Assembly: GCA_030770425.1 (NCBI GenBank)
Contig: JASJFT010000198.1
Span: 18,216-82,215 of the forward strand
DNA: 64,000 bases
Source: Darksidea phi
Taxonomy: Eukaryota; Ascomycota; Dothideomycetes; Pleosporales; Lentitheciaceae
Direction: 5' to 3'
Part shown: positions 1 to 12,800 of the stretch, one piece after another
Position numbering within the stretch: position 1 is the stretch's first letter
How the letters are laid out: every line of letters begins with the position of its first letter
Notes under the pieces: generated by a model
The model's input: only the letters and a program-made list of their open reading frames with translations
Databases searched by the model: none
Told to the model about the DNA's origin: nothing
Position numbers and translations under genes: made by a program

Positions 1-3000
1 ATATCTTATTAAATAATATAAATTATATAGATATCTAGTATAGAACTAAGATAGTTTAAAGAACTTAGAGATTAGTAGATAGCTAAGGGCCCTAGGTATA
101 TAATAGGGATATTACGACGCCTAGAACGATAAAAACGAGGTAGAACCTATTAATTAGGATATACTATTACTAAAAGGGGAACTATTAAAAGAACTAAATT
201 AGGAAATACTCTGTAGGATTAGAAGAGTACTAGATCTAAAAATAAAATAGGTAGACGAGTCGCCTACTCGATAAAACGAGACTAGAGAACTAGAGGAGGA
301 CCCCGAAGATTAGGACCTCTATAATAATAAGCTAAAAAACTAGGTTATTATTAGCTATACTAGGGTCGTATTAATAAAAGTATTTAAAAGATAACCCTAT
401 AAATCGTATAAGAAGGTATATAGTAACTAGCTAGGTTAGAAGTAGACGTACGGATTTACGGATAGAAAGTCTAAGCTATTATAAATAGTAAAGTAGAGTT
501 TACGCTCCTATTATTAAAATTAGTAGAGAAATATAGAATTCCTTACTAAGTTAAAGAAAAATCTATATAAGTAGACCTTAGAGATAGATTATCTATAGAA
601 TATAGAGGGGGTATAATTTATCTCGAAACGTAAAAAGTAATCCTAGAGGTAGGAAATATTAGAGACTATTATAGATTTAATATTATAAAAATCGGAGATA
701 CTAATATAATTATTAGTTACGACTAGCTAGTAATATATAATCTACGGATAGATTAGAAGCTATATAAAGTACTAGGCTATAAGTAGGTAGCTTAAGTCGT
801 AGAAATTAGAAGACTAGAAAGGTCTAGCTACGAGATCTAGTATATACCCTAAAAAGGGAGGATAAGCTTAATTTTACCTTATAAGATTATAAGGATCTAT
901 AAAAAGAACCTATAAAGAGTCGACGTTATTATAGTATAGAGAATCGCGATCGCGTAGAAAGAATTACGACTAATAATACCTTAAGATTACGAAAAGTTCT
1001 AAGAGCTATTTAAAGAATATCTAGATATAGACTTACTAGAGTATTAGGAATAGAATTATAAGATATACCTAGAGAAGGGTGTAAAGCTTAAGCCTAGATC
1101 TATATACTCGTTAATAGTAGATTAATAAGAAGAATTAAAGGAGTACTTAATAAAAAACTTAGAAAGAGGATATATTAGAGAGAGTTAGAGCTTTATAGTA
1201 TTATTAATTTTATTTATCCTAAAGAAGAATAGAAAGTTACGACTTTATATAGACTATAAACGTTTAAATAATATTACGAAAAAGAATAAATACCTACTAC
1301 TACTAATTAGAGAACTTATAGACTAGCTCTAAGGAGTTAAGTAGATTATAAAATTTAATATCTAAGAGGAATTCTATAGAATTCGAATAGTAAAAGGGTA
1401 TAAAAAGTATATAGTATTTAAGACCTAATACGGACTCTACGAGTATAGAGTTATACTATTTAGACTAATAAATACGCTAGTAATATTTTAGTTAGTTATT
1501 AATAGAATATTAAACGAATACTTAGACGTATTCTATATAGTATATCTAGACGATATTCTTATATATAGTAAAGAAATACTAGAAGAATATAAAGAATATA
1601 TAAAGAAAGTACTACGAAAGTTATAGTAAAATAGGTTACTACTTTATCTAGATAAATACGAATTCTATAGGACGGAAACCGAATATCTAGGTTTTATTAT
1701 TTCGCGAGAAGGAGTATCTATAAACCCTAAGAAAGTATAAACTATAAGAAAATAGCTAACCCTAATATTAATTAAGGACGTATAATCCTTTCTAGGATTC
1801 GCTAACTTCTATTAGAAGTTTATTAAGGATTACTTAAAGACTATATCTCTACTTATAGAGGTAATTAAGAAAGAAAAAGGGTTTTAGTAGAACTAGAAAT
1901 AATAGGAAGCTTTTAATAAGCTTAAGAACCTATTTATATCGATATCTATATTATAGATATATAATCTAATAAAACCTCTTAGAGTAGAAACGGACGTATT
2001 AGACTATATACTAGGAGCGATACTTACCTAATAAGGGGAAGATAGAAAATAGAGATTAGTATTCTACTACTTACGTAAGTTTAGTAAGAAAGAGGTAAAC
2101 TATAATATTTATAATAAGGAACTTAGTACTATTATATTAATATTCGAATAATAGAGACTATAGTTTATAGGAGCTAAGTATAAGATTAAGATTATTATAG
2201 ACTACTAGAATCTTACGAGTTTTATAACTATAAAGAAACTTAACTAATAATAATTCTAATAGTTAGAATTACTAATAGACTACGACTTTAAGATAAGTTA
2301 CTAGTTAGAAATATTAAATAAAGCGACGAATACCCTTAGTAGAAGATCGGATCTTTAAAGTACTAATAAACCCGTCGTATATAAATTAGTTCTATAAAGA
2401 GAACCTAACGGAACTCTTATATATAACTATATAAGGCTAGCTAAGATTATAGTAGTAGTAGATATTAAGAAAAAATAGAGGAATAAGACCCGAGAAACTA
2501 TTAGGAACGTTAATAGAATATTAAAGGGAGATAATATATACTTTAATAAGGAAGAATACTCTACTTTAATAAACGACTTAGAAATAAGGTCTTATATTCT
2601 ACTAAGTCTTAGAGGAGATTTAATACGGGAAATCTATAAGAGTAAGATACTAGAATACCTAGGAATTAATAAAACAATTAGATATATAGATAGAGAATAC
2701 CTACTTACTAATATAAAAGAGGAAGTTCGGAAAGCGATAGACGACTATTTAGAATATTCTAAGAATAAACCTAAGAGATATAAGTCCTATAGATTACTCT
2801 AATTATTAATACTACCTATACAACTATAGACTTACGTTACGATAGACTTTATAGTAAAGTTACTACTATTATTAGAACTAGGATTAGAAAGATTATATAA
2901 TATAATTATAGTAATTATAAATCGATTAACTAAGGTAGTATACTTTATCCTAACGAATAAAGTAATTACGGTAGAAAATATAGCTTACGAGGTTAAAAGA

Positions 3001-3975
3001 ATACTTATTACTAATTATAGATTACTAGAATAGATTCTTATAGATAGGAATAAACTATTTACTTTAAAGTTTTAGAGTACGTTACTCGTAAAACTAGGAA
3101 TTAAAAGAAAGCTATCGACTAGCTTCTATCTATAGATAGATAATTAAACGGAACGAACGAACTAAACTCTAGAGGAGTACCTTAGATTCTATATTAATAA
3201 GTTATAGAATAACTAGGTTAAATTACTACTAATAGTATAATTAGTATATAATAGTAAGAAGTCTATAATAACTAGATACTTACTATATTACGTAAACTAT
3301 AGATATAAGCTAACGACTTATAAAGATCTAAAGGATATTAAAAGTATATTTACTAGGATAGAAGAGAAAGCCTATTTAATATAAGAATTATATAAAGAAC
3401 TTAGTACGCGGATAGTACGTAGGAACCTTATAATAGTTAAAATAGTAAATAAAAGAAGACTCGAGGGACTAATCCTTAAGAGGAGGGATAAAGTTTTTCT
3501 TTTATAATAAAATCTAAAAATTAAACGACTATACAATAAACTAGATAATTTACGAATCGGACTATTCGAAATTAAAGAAAAAATAGGACTAGTTAACTAT
3601 AGGCTAAAGCTAGCTAAAGATATAAGAATATACTCGATATTCTACGTATTATTACTAGAACTAGTACTAAAAGACGCCGAAGTAGCTACCGATATTAAAC
3701 TTAAAGACGAGGAGTATAAGGTTAAGGAAATCTAAGGACTATAAAAGTTTAGTTATTAGTAGAAATATTTAGTTAAGTAGGTAGGATAGCCTACTAACTA
3801 GAATACCTAGGAACTAATTAAGAACCTATAGGGCTACTAGAGACTAATTAAGTAGTATTACTAGAGATACCTAGAGGTAGAGGCTTCTAACTATTTAGGA
3901 AAGAGAAATTAATAGACTTATATAGTAAAGGTCGCTATAGTAACTTAGGTAGGTTGGTAGAAGTAAATTACTTAG
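1..3975 (+). pseudogene. pol: G1-a gag end and pol polyprotein, RIP-inactivated
   Basis: This is the retrotransposon polyprotein that would copy and integrate the element. In one frame from about 484 the order is: aspartic protease with Asp-Ser-Gly (read N-S-K) at 484-495; protease C-terminal IIISYD*LV near 705; reverse transcriptase from about 1,085 with the catalytic motif YLDD intact at 1,543-1,554; RNase H about 1,970-2,360; integrase about 2,640-3,600; and a chromodomain about 3,700-3,870 (YLVK*VG*PTN*NT*E, stops being former Trp or Gln). The gypsy order RT-RH-INT plus a C-terminal chromodomain marks a chromovirus. Many in-frame stops make it non-functional. This copy keeps YLDD where copies b and c have YLDN. 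The 3' end is approximate because true and RIP-made stops look alike. Confidence 0.92.
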
Positions 3976-4631
3976 CTTCCTCCTACTTTAGCTATTTTAA
4001 CTCTTTAATCGAGAAAAGTTCCCGACAAACTATTTCCTCTTAACGGGCTATTAGGAATTTTAACTACTTCTTAAGACGCTCCTTACGAGTTAAGAGAAAG
4101 CGGCGGGCTTTATTATAGGTATTATAAGTATCGCGGAGTTATTAGTAAAGATCGGCTTTAAGAGTATCTATCTTTTTAAACTCTTTCTATAAAATAATAA
4201 GGTCGTACTTTAAATTAGATAATAAATACTTAGAGTAACAACTAGAGGCTAAGTTAACTAGATAACGGCGACGAGAGTTCTAGTAGTAAGAGTAGAGTAT
4301 TAGTATCTCTTAGCTATAGAAACGAATATACTTAGTAAGCTTATAACGACGAATATAAGACTTCTTCTAAGGAACTTTAGATATTATTAGGACTTAGAAG
4401 AAAAATAAAGAATAGGGCTTAGATACCCGTAGAGTAAGACGTTATCTACTCTTATACCTAAATAAGGAACGGAATAACTAAAGTACTAGGCTAAGAAAAG
4501 AATTACTAGTACGTATATACGGATTACGGCGTAGTATAGAAAGAATTACTAGAGTAATTAGACTACTATTAAATAGGGTTATAAGAAAGTAGACGCGACT
4601 TTAAGGACGAAGCTTTAAAGGGAAAAGCGAG
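3976..4631 (+). other. G1-a 3' non-coding region with polypurine tract
   Basis: This stretch between pol and the 3' LTR shows no coding signal I can support. It ends in a purine-rich run (about 4,613-4,631) directly before the LTR, the expected primer for plus-strand DNA synthesis. It is only distantly similar to the 3' non-coding part of the other G1 copies. Confidence 0.75.
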
Positions 4632-5069
4632 TATTATAACCCTATATAAGTTATAGGATACGGGGTATCCTAAGAAAGTTATAAGTTAAGGAAACGACTT
4701 AGTTAGTAATCTAATATTATATAATAATAATCTATTTAATCTATATCTTAGTACAACGGAGTAGATAGAGTATAGCTAATATTAATCTATTTAATCTATA
4801 CCTTGGTACTATAGAGTAGATAGAGTATAGGATAGAAAAGATAGGTATAAAAGGGCGGAGGATCTTATAGGTTTTCTATCTTAATTCTTTATAGTTAATC
4901 TTTAGTTCTTTACCTAATACTTACGAATAAGATTAGATCTTTTCCTAAGTAGTTATTCTAGTAATAGAATTCGTTAACTTAATCTTAACCTATTAGAAAT
5001 TAATAGTATAATAAACGTTCTATCGGCTTTAACCTAAATCCTATATAAAGATACGTATAACGTATAATA
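4632..5069 (+). repeat. 3' LTR of G1-a (438 bp)
   Basis: It begins tattataaccc (formerly TGTTACAACCC) and ends cgtataata (formerly ...ACA), the TG...CA ends of an LTR after RIP. Its last ~200 bp resemble the other G1 LTRs, but the first half differs and lacks their TAC-rich tract. Its first 73 bases align with the unmutated LTR start at 63,928-64,000. Confidence 0.92.
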
Positions 5070-5606
5070 CGAGACTACCTAGCTATCTTCTTATTAAGAA
5101 ACTCTTTCTATTTCTTTAAATACTAAATCTTTACCTATATATTAGATAGTTTTTAATTAAATTTAGCTATATAATGAAGTAGTTTCTTATAATATTCTTT
5201 AGCTATCTATAACTAAGCTTAAAGTTTCTCTTATAAATAGTTAATAGATTACTTTAATATATATAAGTTTATATATATAAGTTATAGTTAAAGATAAATA
5301 CTTAGCTATAGAAACCCTAGATAATTAATAAGAATTTCGTATATTTATATAAATATAGGTCTTATAATATTTACTTTTACTAGAAAAAATAATATAAGAT
5401 ACTTCTAGTCTATTATATTAAGAATAAGAAAATATTTTAAAACTATTACGACTAATATAGTTAATAAGTATAAGATATTCTTTAATTTTATAAAAAATTA
5501 TAGAGAAAAAAAAATATAACTTAAGAAGATTCTAAGCTAATACTAATATAGCCGAATACTAGATCTAGAATAACCTCTAAGTCGAAGATTTAGAAAGGGA
5601 AGATAA
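5070..5606 (+). mobile_element. G2-b: 3' internal remnant of a G2-type gypsy element
   Basis: The last ~80 bases before the LTR match the 3' end of G2-a (36,405-36,471) closely, including the purine tract agaaagggaagata. Weaker similarity extends back to about 5,420. No protein motif is recognisable in 5,070-5,420. The rest of this element lies left of G1-a, outside the window. One rare surviving ATG is at about 5,174. Confidence 0.72.
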
Positions 5607-5738
5607 TATTATAAACTAAATATATACTATAGAATAATAGTAAGAAGAGCTATCTAAGATTAAATCTATTACTAGCTCTAATATAGAATATAATAACTAC
5701 GACTATAATATAAATAATAATTAGTATAGATAACTTTA
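5607..5738 (+). repeat. G2-b 3' LTR, left fragment (split by copia element C1)
   Basis: It starts tattataaactaaatata, as both LTRs of G2-a do, then diverges, so it is a different G2 subfamily. It stops at the cttta target duplication of C1 (5,734-5,738) and resumes at 57,650. The two pieces total 453 bp against 442 bp for G2-a LTRs. Confidence 0.82.
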
Positions 5739-5927
5739 TATCGTAATATCTAAGCTATATAGTATCTAGGGATAACTATTCCTATACTCTAATAGATTAG
5801 AGAAGTATTATTCCTATACTCTAATAGATCTATATAGGGAGAGCCGAGCTCTCTATTATAATAGATAGTAATCTTTCTCTTAATTTACTCCTAAGTAGCT
5901 CTAGTAAGCTCTCTTCTTTTCTCTATA
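5739..5927 (+). repeat. 5' LTR of C1 (189 bp)
   Basis: It begins tatcgtaatatc and ends ctctata, i.e. TG...CA before RIP. The same 189 bp recur at 57,456-57,644, with the differences almost all C/T or G/A. Confidence 0.92.
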
Positions 5928-5937
5928 GTTATAAGCC
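5928..5937 (+). promoter_or_regulatory. Primer-binding site of C1 (half-tRNA-iMet type)
   Basis: gttataagcc lies immediately after the 5' LTR. With the RIP change TG to TA undone it would complement the anticodon stem-loop of initiator methionine tRNA. This is the internal priming mode known for Drosophila copia and yeast Ty5. It is inferred from ten bases and position only. Confidence 0.6.
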
Positions 5938-5989
5938 TAGTACTTTAAAAGTATAGAACTATTCTCTCTATATACTTAAAAGAACTAGC

Positions 5990-6580
5990 GAGTAATTATT
6001 TAGTTAATCTAGTTATTCTTATATTATACTTCTTTATACTTAGAACCTCCTCTTTTAAAGAGTTATAAGTAAAGCTCTATTTATAAAACTATACTAATTA
6101 TATAATTATAGTATATAGCTATACTAGTATATCTAGCTTTAGTTTTATATAATTAATAAAGGACTATAGAACTAAATTAACCTAGAAGGTAAGAATACTC
6201 TAAATCTAGTTAATACTACCCTAATACTCCCTACGATAGAGTTAATTACTAGTAATAAGAGTAGAAGCGGCGCGAGCCTAATAGCCCTAGATATACTATA
6301 TTAATAGAGACTTAATAAGTACTAGACCCTCTTAAGTAACTAGATAGTATAGAGAATATATTTCTAAATACTCTAGAACTAGATAAACGAAACTATTATA
6401 TCTAAGCTACTTGGATTAGTTATAATAGAGCTTATATCTTAAAAGTATACTATATTATAAAAGCTAATATATATACTAAAATAAAAGCTTATTCTATCTT
6501 TAGAGCTTACTATAAATATAGTTTAAGTAGAGTACTATACTTACTTAGAAAAGATAAAGTAGGATATCTATATACCTAAA
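5990..6580 (+). pseudogene. gag: C1 gag, 5' part, RIP-inactivated
   Basis: This occupies the position of the capsid gene between the primer-binding site and the protease. No clear zinc-knuckle motif was read here. The assignment rests on order: it continues after the G1-e insertion at 42,704 into sequence that leads to the copia protease and integrase. It is cut at 6,580 by G1-e with the duplication ctaaa. The start codon cannot be placed because ATG codons have been converted to ATA. About 6,200-6,290 keeps several CpG-containing codons, so it is slightly less degraded than its neighbours. Confidence 0.5.
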
Positions 6581-7015
6581 TATTATATATTATATATATC
6601 TTTATATAGGATCTAGATTAGAGTCGATAAAACGTTTATTATACTATTAGTTTCTAATAGATTAAGATTAAGTTAACGAATTCTATTACTAAAATAACTA
6701 CTTAGGAAAAGATTTAATCTTATTCGTAAATATTAGGTAAAGAACTAAAGATTAACTACGAGGAATTAAAATAGAAAGTCTAAGAGATTCCTTACTCTCT
6801 TATATCCGTCCTTATTCTCTAAGGTAGTAGTAATAGTAATAGAAGTAATAACTTCTATAGCTTCTATAACTTTTATAATAATTATAGAAGTAGTTATCTA
6901 AGTAACTTCTATAACTTTTAAGTTATATAATATTAAATTACTAACTAAATATAGCTTAGTTATTATAATTATATTAGAGCTTATCCTATATCCCTCTAAT
7001 TCTAAGATTATAATA
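6581..7015 (-). repeat. 3' LTR of G1-e (435 bp)
   Basis: Reverse complement of the G1 LTR. In plus orientation it starts tattatatatta and ends gattataata, with a TAG/TAC-rich stretch inside. It is the same length as its partner at 42,264-42,698. Confidence 0.94.
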
Positions 7016-7089
7016 CTTACTCCCTTCTTTTAAGCTTTGTCCTTGAAGATTTTATTATATCTATTATTTCCTAGCTAGTAGTACCCGTA
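7016..7089 (-). other. G1-e polypurine tract and 3' end fragment
   Basis: On the minus strand a purine-rich run lies directly against the 3' LTR (about 7,016-7,034). The fragment retains two TpG sites near 7,036-7,045. It breaks at 7,089 where the G1-b/c array inserts, and continues at 21,428. Confidence 0.85.
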
Positions 7090-7524
7090 TATTATAACTC
7101 TAGGATTAGAAGAATATAGGGTAAGCTTTAATAAGGCTAGAATAGTCGAGCTATACTTAATTAGTAATCTAATATTATATAACTTAGAAGTTATAGAAGT
7201 TACTAAGATAACTACTTCTATAACTACTATAGAAGTTATAGAAGCTATAGAAGTTACTACTTCTACTACTACTATTACTCCCTTAAGGAGTAAGGATAGG
7301 TATAAGAGAATAGAGAATCTCTTAGACTTTCTATTTTAATTCCTTATAGTTAATTCCCTTTAGTTTATCTAATACTTACGAATAAGATTAGATCTTTTCC
7401 TAAGTAGTTATTTTAGTAATAGAATTTATTAACTTAACCTTAATCTATTAAAATTTAACGATATAATAAACGTACTATTAGCCCTAATCTAGATCCTATA
7501 TTAAAGTATATATAATATATAATA
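7090..7524 (+). repeat. 5' LTR of G1-b (435 bp)
   Basis: Starts tattataactc, ends tatataata. It contains a palindrome-rich stretch around the motif atagaagttatagaag and a TAC-triplet run near 7,260-7,280. It is the first of the three array LTRs. Confidence 0.95.
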
Positions 7525-7599
7525 TATTAACTACCTTAAATCTAGATTATATTAAATATAGTAACTCTATTTAGTTTATATAATACTTCTAGAGGAAGT

Positions 7600-9870
7600 A
7601 TAATAGGAGCTCTAACGGTAGATCTAGCTACTCTCGTTTAGTAATAAGTAGCTTAAATAGTAGAGATATAGTAAGCTATAGTATTACTATAAAAAGCGCT
7701 ATAATAGGTAAAAGTAGAACTTAGTAGAAAAGTAAAAGTTAAGATATCTAAAAGATATAATAGTAATAAGGAAGGCCTAAAGCTATTCCTTACGTAAATA
7801 GACCTATACTATTAGTTTAACTCTACTATATTTACTAATAATTAGGATAAAATTCTTATAGTAGGTATATATATAATAGGGAAAGTAGTAGTATAGATAT
7901 AACCTCTAGTCGACGATTATATAGCTAACGAAGATACTCTAATAAAGTAATATAACGAAATAAAGGTAATATTTATAAATTAGAACTCCTTTAAGAAATA
8001 AATATATATAGTCTTCGGGGATATTAATAAGATCTAGTAAGTAGAATATAAGATTTAGAGACTAAAATAAATAAAGTTAGTAGGAGTCTATACTACCGAA
8101 TTTAAATAACTATAGTATAAGATTAATTAGGACGATATCCCTCTTATAGTTATATATTATAATAGACTTAAGAAAGTAATTAAAGATAAGCTATCTAGAC
8201 TTAAAAAGCTAGATAATTTAATAGAATTAATCGAGATAATAATCTATATTAATAATCGACTATATAAACGAGCGTTTAAAAAGTAAGATATTATAGAACT
8301 AGTTAGAGTCTATAAAAAGGAGTAGTTAGCTTTTAAGTATAGTTTCTATAAGGGTTATAATAAAATAGATATTAATATAGTCTAAGAAAAGAAATATTTA
8401 AAGAGTAAAAAATATAACTAAGGTAAAAAGCTATAGAAAGTCCTAGTAGATAAGATAAAATAATATCGAGATAAAAAAGTATATCTATACTATAGTATAT
8501 AGGAATACTTTACTAAAGAATATAATAACGAAAAGAAAAATATAGAAAGCTAGAACGGCGCTAAATATATAAATATAATTAGATATAATAAGAAAAAAGA
8601 AACTAAGTCTAACTTAATATCTAAAATATAGTACGACGTTAATAAGTAGAATAAGGTCGAAGAAGTTAATCGATAATAAGGAGACCTAGAGCTCGAAATA
8701 GAAGAATTAATACTTTTAGAGCTAAGAGAAGTAGCTATAGAAGATATTTTCTAATAACTAGTATATAATAAATATTAGATATATAGGACTAGCTAATATA
8801 TTATAAAATACTACGCTAGAGAAGTAAAGCTAGTATATATTACTAGCGAATAAGACTAATAGATAATAGACTAGGTCTTAAAATTCTAAGGACCGAAAGG
8901 CTATAGAATAATATAGGATCGAGATAGTTTAGAATATAAGAATCTACTATTTATATAATATATAAGGGAATATAAATATTATATATAATAGAAAGAAGAA
9001 GTTATAATACTCTCTAGGGATCCTTTATATATATATCTTTAGAACGAGGAATATCTAATAGTAGAATACTATTTCTACGACTATAATAATTAGACTAAAG
9101 AATATAAAGACTAAAGATAGTTAGAATAGAATAGTTACTATAATAATAAATATAAAAAGTACTTTTTAATAAAATATACTATAGGGTAATAGTTATATAA
9201 ACTAACTAGAACGGATACTAAGAACTATAAAAGAGATATTAACTATAGAGTTATATATAAGAAACCTAGTTATAAAGTCTTATATTAGATATACTATAAA
9301 AGAATATATATTTTATACTTAGTATAAAAAGAACTTACGGCTAGAAGGAAAGAGAATATCTTCTATTAGAATCTTAAGAGAAAGGAATACCTTATAGAGT
9401 AGTACGAGTAATATAGTTACCTAATATAGAATAGAAATAGTTCTAAAAACCTAAAGATTAGTAAATAGCTAAGGGTACTAGATATATAGTAGGGATATTA
9501 TAATATCTAAAATAATAGGATAAATATAAAGTCTATTAACTAGAATATACTATTACTAAATAGAGATTTAGAAGTAGAACTATAATAGATATTAAACTAG
9601 AAAATACCTCGTAGAATTAAAAAAGAAGAGAATTTAAAGTTAGAGTAGTTAGACGAGTCGTTCCTTTAACGAAATACTTAAAAGCTAGAAGATACCCCTA
9701 AGAAATAGAACCTCTATAATAATAAACTAAAAAACTAGATTATTATTAGCTACGTAAGAGTCGTATTAATAAAAGTACTTAAAAGATAACTCTATAAATT
9801 ATATAAGAAAATATCTAATAACTAACTAGATTAGAAGTAAATATATAGATTTATAGATAGAAAGTCTAAA
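7600..9870 (+). pseudogene. gag: G1-b gag, RIP-inactivated
   Basis: This is the capsid/nucleocapsid gene. A plausible start is ATA (formerly ATG) at 7,600, in frame with the zinc knuckle. The CCHC knuckle (C-x2-C-x4-H-x4-C) is at 8,482-8,523 and now reads Y-x2-Y-x4-Y-x4-Y, about residue 295. The upstream part is rich in Lys, Glu and Leu as in capsid helices. The same frame continues without non-RIP interruptions to about 9,850, giving roughly 750 codons, long for a gag, so the C-terminal half may be a separate domain. Pol follows in the -1 frame, as in copies c and d. Confidence 0.85.
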
Positions 9871-12800
9871 CTATTATAAATAGTAGAGTAGAATTTATAC
9901 TTTTATTATTACGGATAGTAGAGAAATATAGGATTTCTTATTAAATTAAGATAAAATCTATATAAGTAGAACTTAGAGATAAATTATCTATAGAATATAA
10001 AGGAGATATAATTTACTTTAAAATATAAAAAGTAATCCTAGAGGTAGAGAATATTAGAGACTATCGTAGATTCGATATTATAGAAATCGAAGATATTAAT
10101 ATAATTATTAGTTATAATTAGCTAGTAAAATATAATCTATAAATAGATTAGAAGTTATATAAAGTACTAGACTATAAATAGGTAGCTCGAGTTATAGGAA
10201 TTAGAAGACTAGGTAGATCTAGCTATAAGATCTAGTATATACCCTAGAAAGGAAAAATAGACTTAATTTTATCTTATAAGATTATAAGAATCTATAAAAA
10301 GAACTTATAGAAAGTTAGTATTATTATAGTATAAAGAGTCGCGACTATATAGAAAGGACTACGACTAATAATACCTCGAGATTATAAGGAATTCTAAGAG
10401 TTATTTAAAGAATATCTAGATATAGACTTACTAGAGTACTAGAAATAGAATTATAAGATATACTTAGAAAAAGATATAAAGTTTAAGTCTAAATCTATAT
10501 ACTTATTAATAGTAAATTAATAAGAAGAATTAAAAGAGTATCTTATAAAGAACCTAAAGAGGGGATATATTAGAGAAAGTTAGAGCTTTATAATATTACT
10601 AATTCTATTTATTCTAAAGAAGAATAGAAAGTTATAACTTTATATAGACTATAGACGTTTAAATAATATTATAAAGAAAAATAAATATCTATTATTATTA
10701 ATTAGAGAACTTATAGACTAGCTTTAAGAAGTTAAGTAGATTATAAAATTTAATATTTAAGAAGAATTCTATAGAATTCGAATAGTAAAAGAGTATAAAA
10801 AGTATATAGTATTTAAAATCTAATATAGACTCTATAAGTATAGAGTTATACTATTTAGACTAATAAATATACTAGTAATATTTTAGTTAGTTATTAATAG
10901 AATACTAAATAAATACTTAGATATATTCTATATAATATATCTAGATAATATTCTTATATATAGTAAAGGAATACTAGAAGAATATAAAGAATATATAAAA
11001 AAAGTACTATAAAAGTTATAATAGAATAAGTTATTACTTTACCTAAATAAATATAAATTCTATAAAATAGAGACTAAATACCTAGATTTTATTATTTTAT
11101 AAGAAGAAGTATTTATAGACCCTAAGAAAGTATAAACTATAAGAAAATAGCTAACTCTAATATTAGTTAAGGACGTATAATCCTTTTTAAGATTTACTAA
11201 CTTTTACTAAAAGTTTATTAAGGATTACTCGAAAACTATAGCTCTACTTATAGAGGTAACTAAGAAGAAAAAGAGATTTTAATAGAACTAAAAATAATAG
11301 GAAGCTTTTAATAAGTTTAAGATTCTATTTATATTAGTATCTATATTATAGATATATAATCTAATAAAATCTCTTAGAGTAGAAACGGATATATTAAATT
11401 ATATACTAGAAGTAATACTTATCTAGTAAGGAAAAGATAGAAAATAGAGACTAGTATTCTACTACTTATATAAGTTTAGTAAAGAAGAAGTAAATTATAA
11501 TATATATAATAAGAAACTTAGTACTATTATATTAGTATTTAAATAATAGAGACTATAGCTTATAAGAGCTAAGTATAAGATTAAGGTTATTATAAATTAT
11601 TAGAACCTTACGAGTTTTATAACTACAAAGAAACTTAACTAATAATAATTTTAATAATTAGAATTACTAGTAGATTATAATTTTAAGATAAGTTACTAGC
11701 TAGAAATACTAAATAGAGCGGCGGATACTCTTAGTAGAAGATCGGACTTTTAAGATATTAATAAATCTATTATATATAAATTAGTTCTATAAAGAGAACC
11801 TAACGGAACTCTTATATATAACTACGCGAGGTTAGCTAAAATTATAGTAGTAGTAGATATTAAGAAAAAATAGAGGAATAAGGTCTAAGAAATTATTAAA
11901 GATATTAATAGAATACTAGAGGGAGATAATATATACTTTAAAAAGAAAGAATACTCTACTCTAATAAATAACTTAAAAATAAGATCTTATATACTACTAA
12001 GTTTAAGAGAAGACTTAATATAGAAAATCTATAAGAGTAAGATACTAGAATACTTAGATATTAATAAAATAGTTAGATATATAGATAGAGAATACCTACT
12101 TACTAATATAAGAGAGGAAGTCTAGAAAGTAATAGATAACTATTTAGAATATTCTAAGAATAAATCTAAGAGATATAAGTCCTATAGATTACTTTAACTA
12201 TTAGTACTATCTATACGACTATAGACTTATATTATAATAGACTTTATAGTAAAATTACTATTATTATTAGAATTAAGATTAAAAAGGTTATATAATATAA
12301 TTATAGTAATTATAGACTAATTAACTAAAGTAGTATACTTTATTCCGACGAACGAAGTAATTATAGTAGAAAATATAACTTACGAGGTTAAGAGAATATT
12401 TATTATTAACTATAAATTACTAGAATAAATCCTTATAAATAGGGATAAACTATTTACTTTAAAGTTTTAAAGTACGTTACTTATAAAACTAAAAATTAAA
12501 AAAAAGCTATTAACTAGCTTTTATTTATAAATAAATAGTTAAATAGAATAAATAAACTAGACTCTAGAGGAGTATCTAAGGTTCTATATTAATAAGTTAT
12601 AGAATAACTAGGTTAAATTACTATTAATAATATAACTAGTATATAATAGTAAGAAGTCTATAATAACTAAATACTTACTATATTATATAAACTATAAATA
12701 TAAGCTAATAACTTATAGAGATCTAAAGGATATTAAGAGTATATCTACTAAGGTAGAAGAGAAAGTCTATTTAATATAAGAATTATATAAAGAACTTAGT

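Larger units (their letters stand above)
1..5069 (+). mobile_element. G1-a: Ty3/gypsy chromovirus, 5'-truncated by window edge
   Basis: This is a RIP-inactivated gypsy element of which the window holds only the 3' two thirds: the end of gag, protease, reverse transcriptase, RNase H, integrase, chromodomain, 3' non-coding part and 3' LTR. It aligns along its coding part with four other G1 copies in the window. Its 3' non-coding part and LTR differ clearly from theirs, so it represents a separate subfamily. The right end is followed by cgaga, the presumed target-site duplication, whose partner lies outside the window. It is inserted in the 3' part of a G2-type element (5,070 onward). Confidence 0.93.

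Noticed and set aside
5070..6580. Telomeric or rDNA repeats in the less assigned regions
   Set aside because: No TTAGGG-type arrays and no rRNA-like conserved blocks were seen; the region resolves into G2-b and C1 parts.
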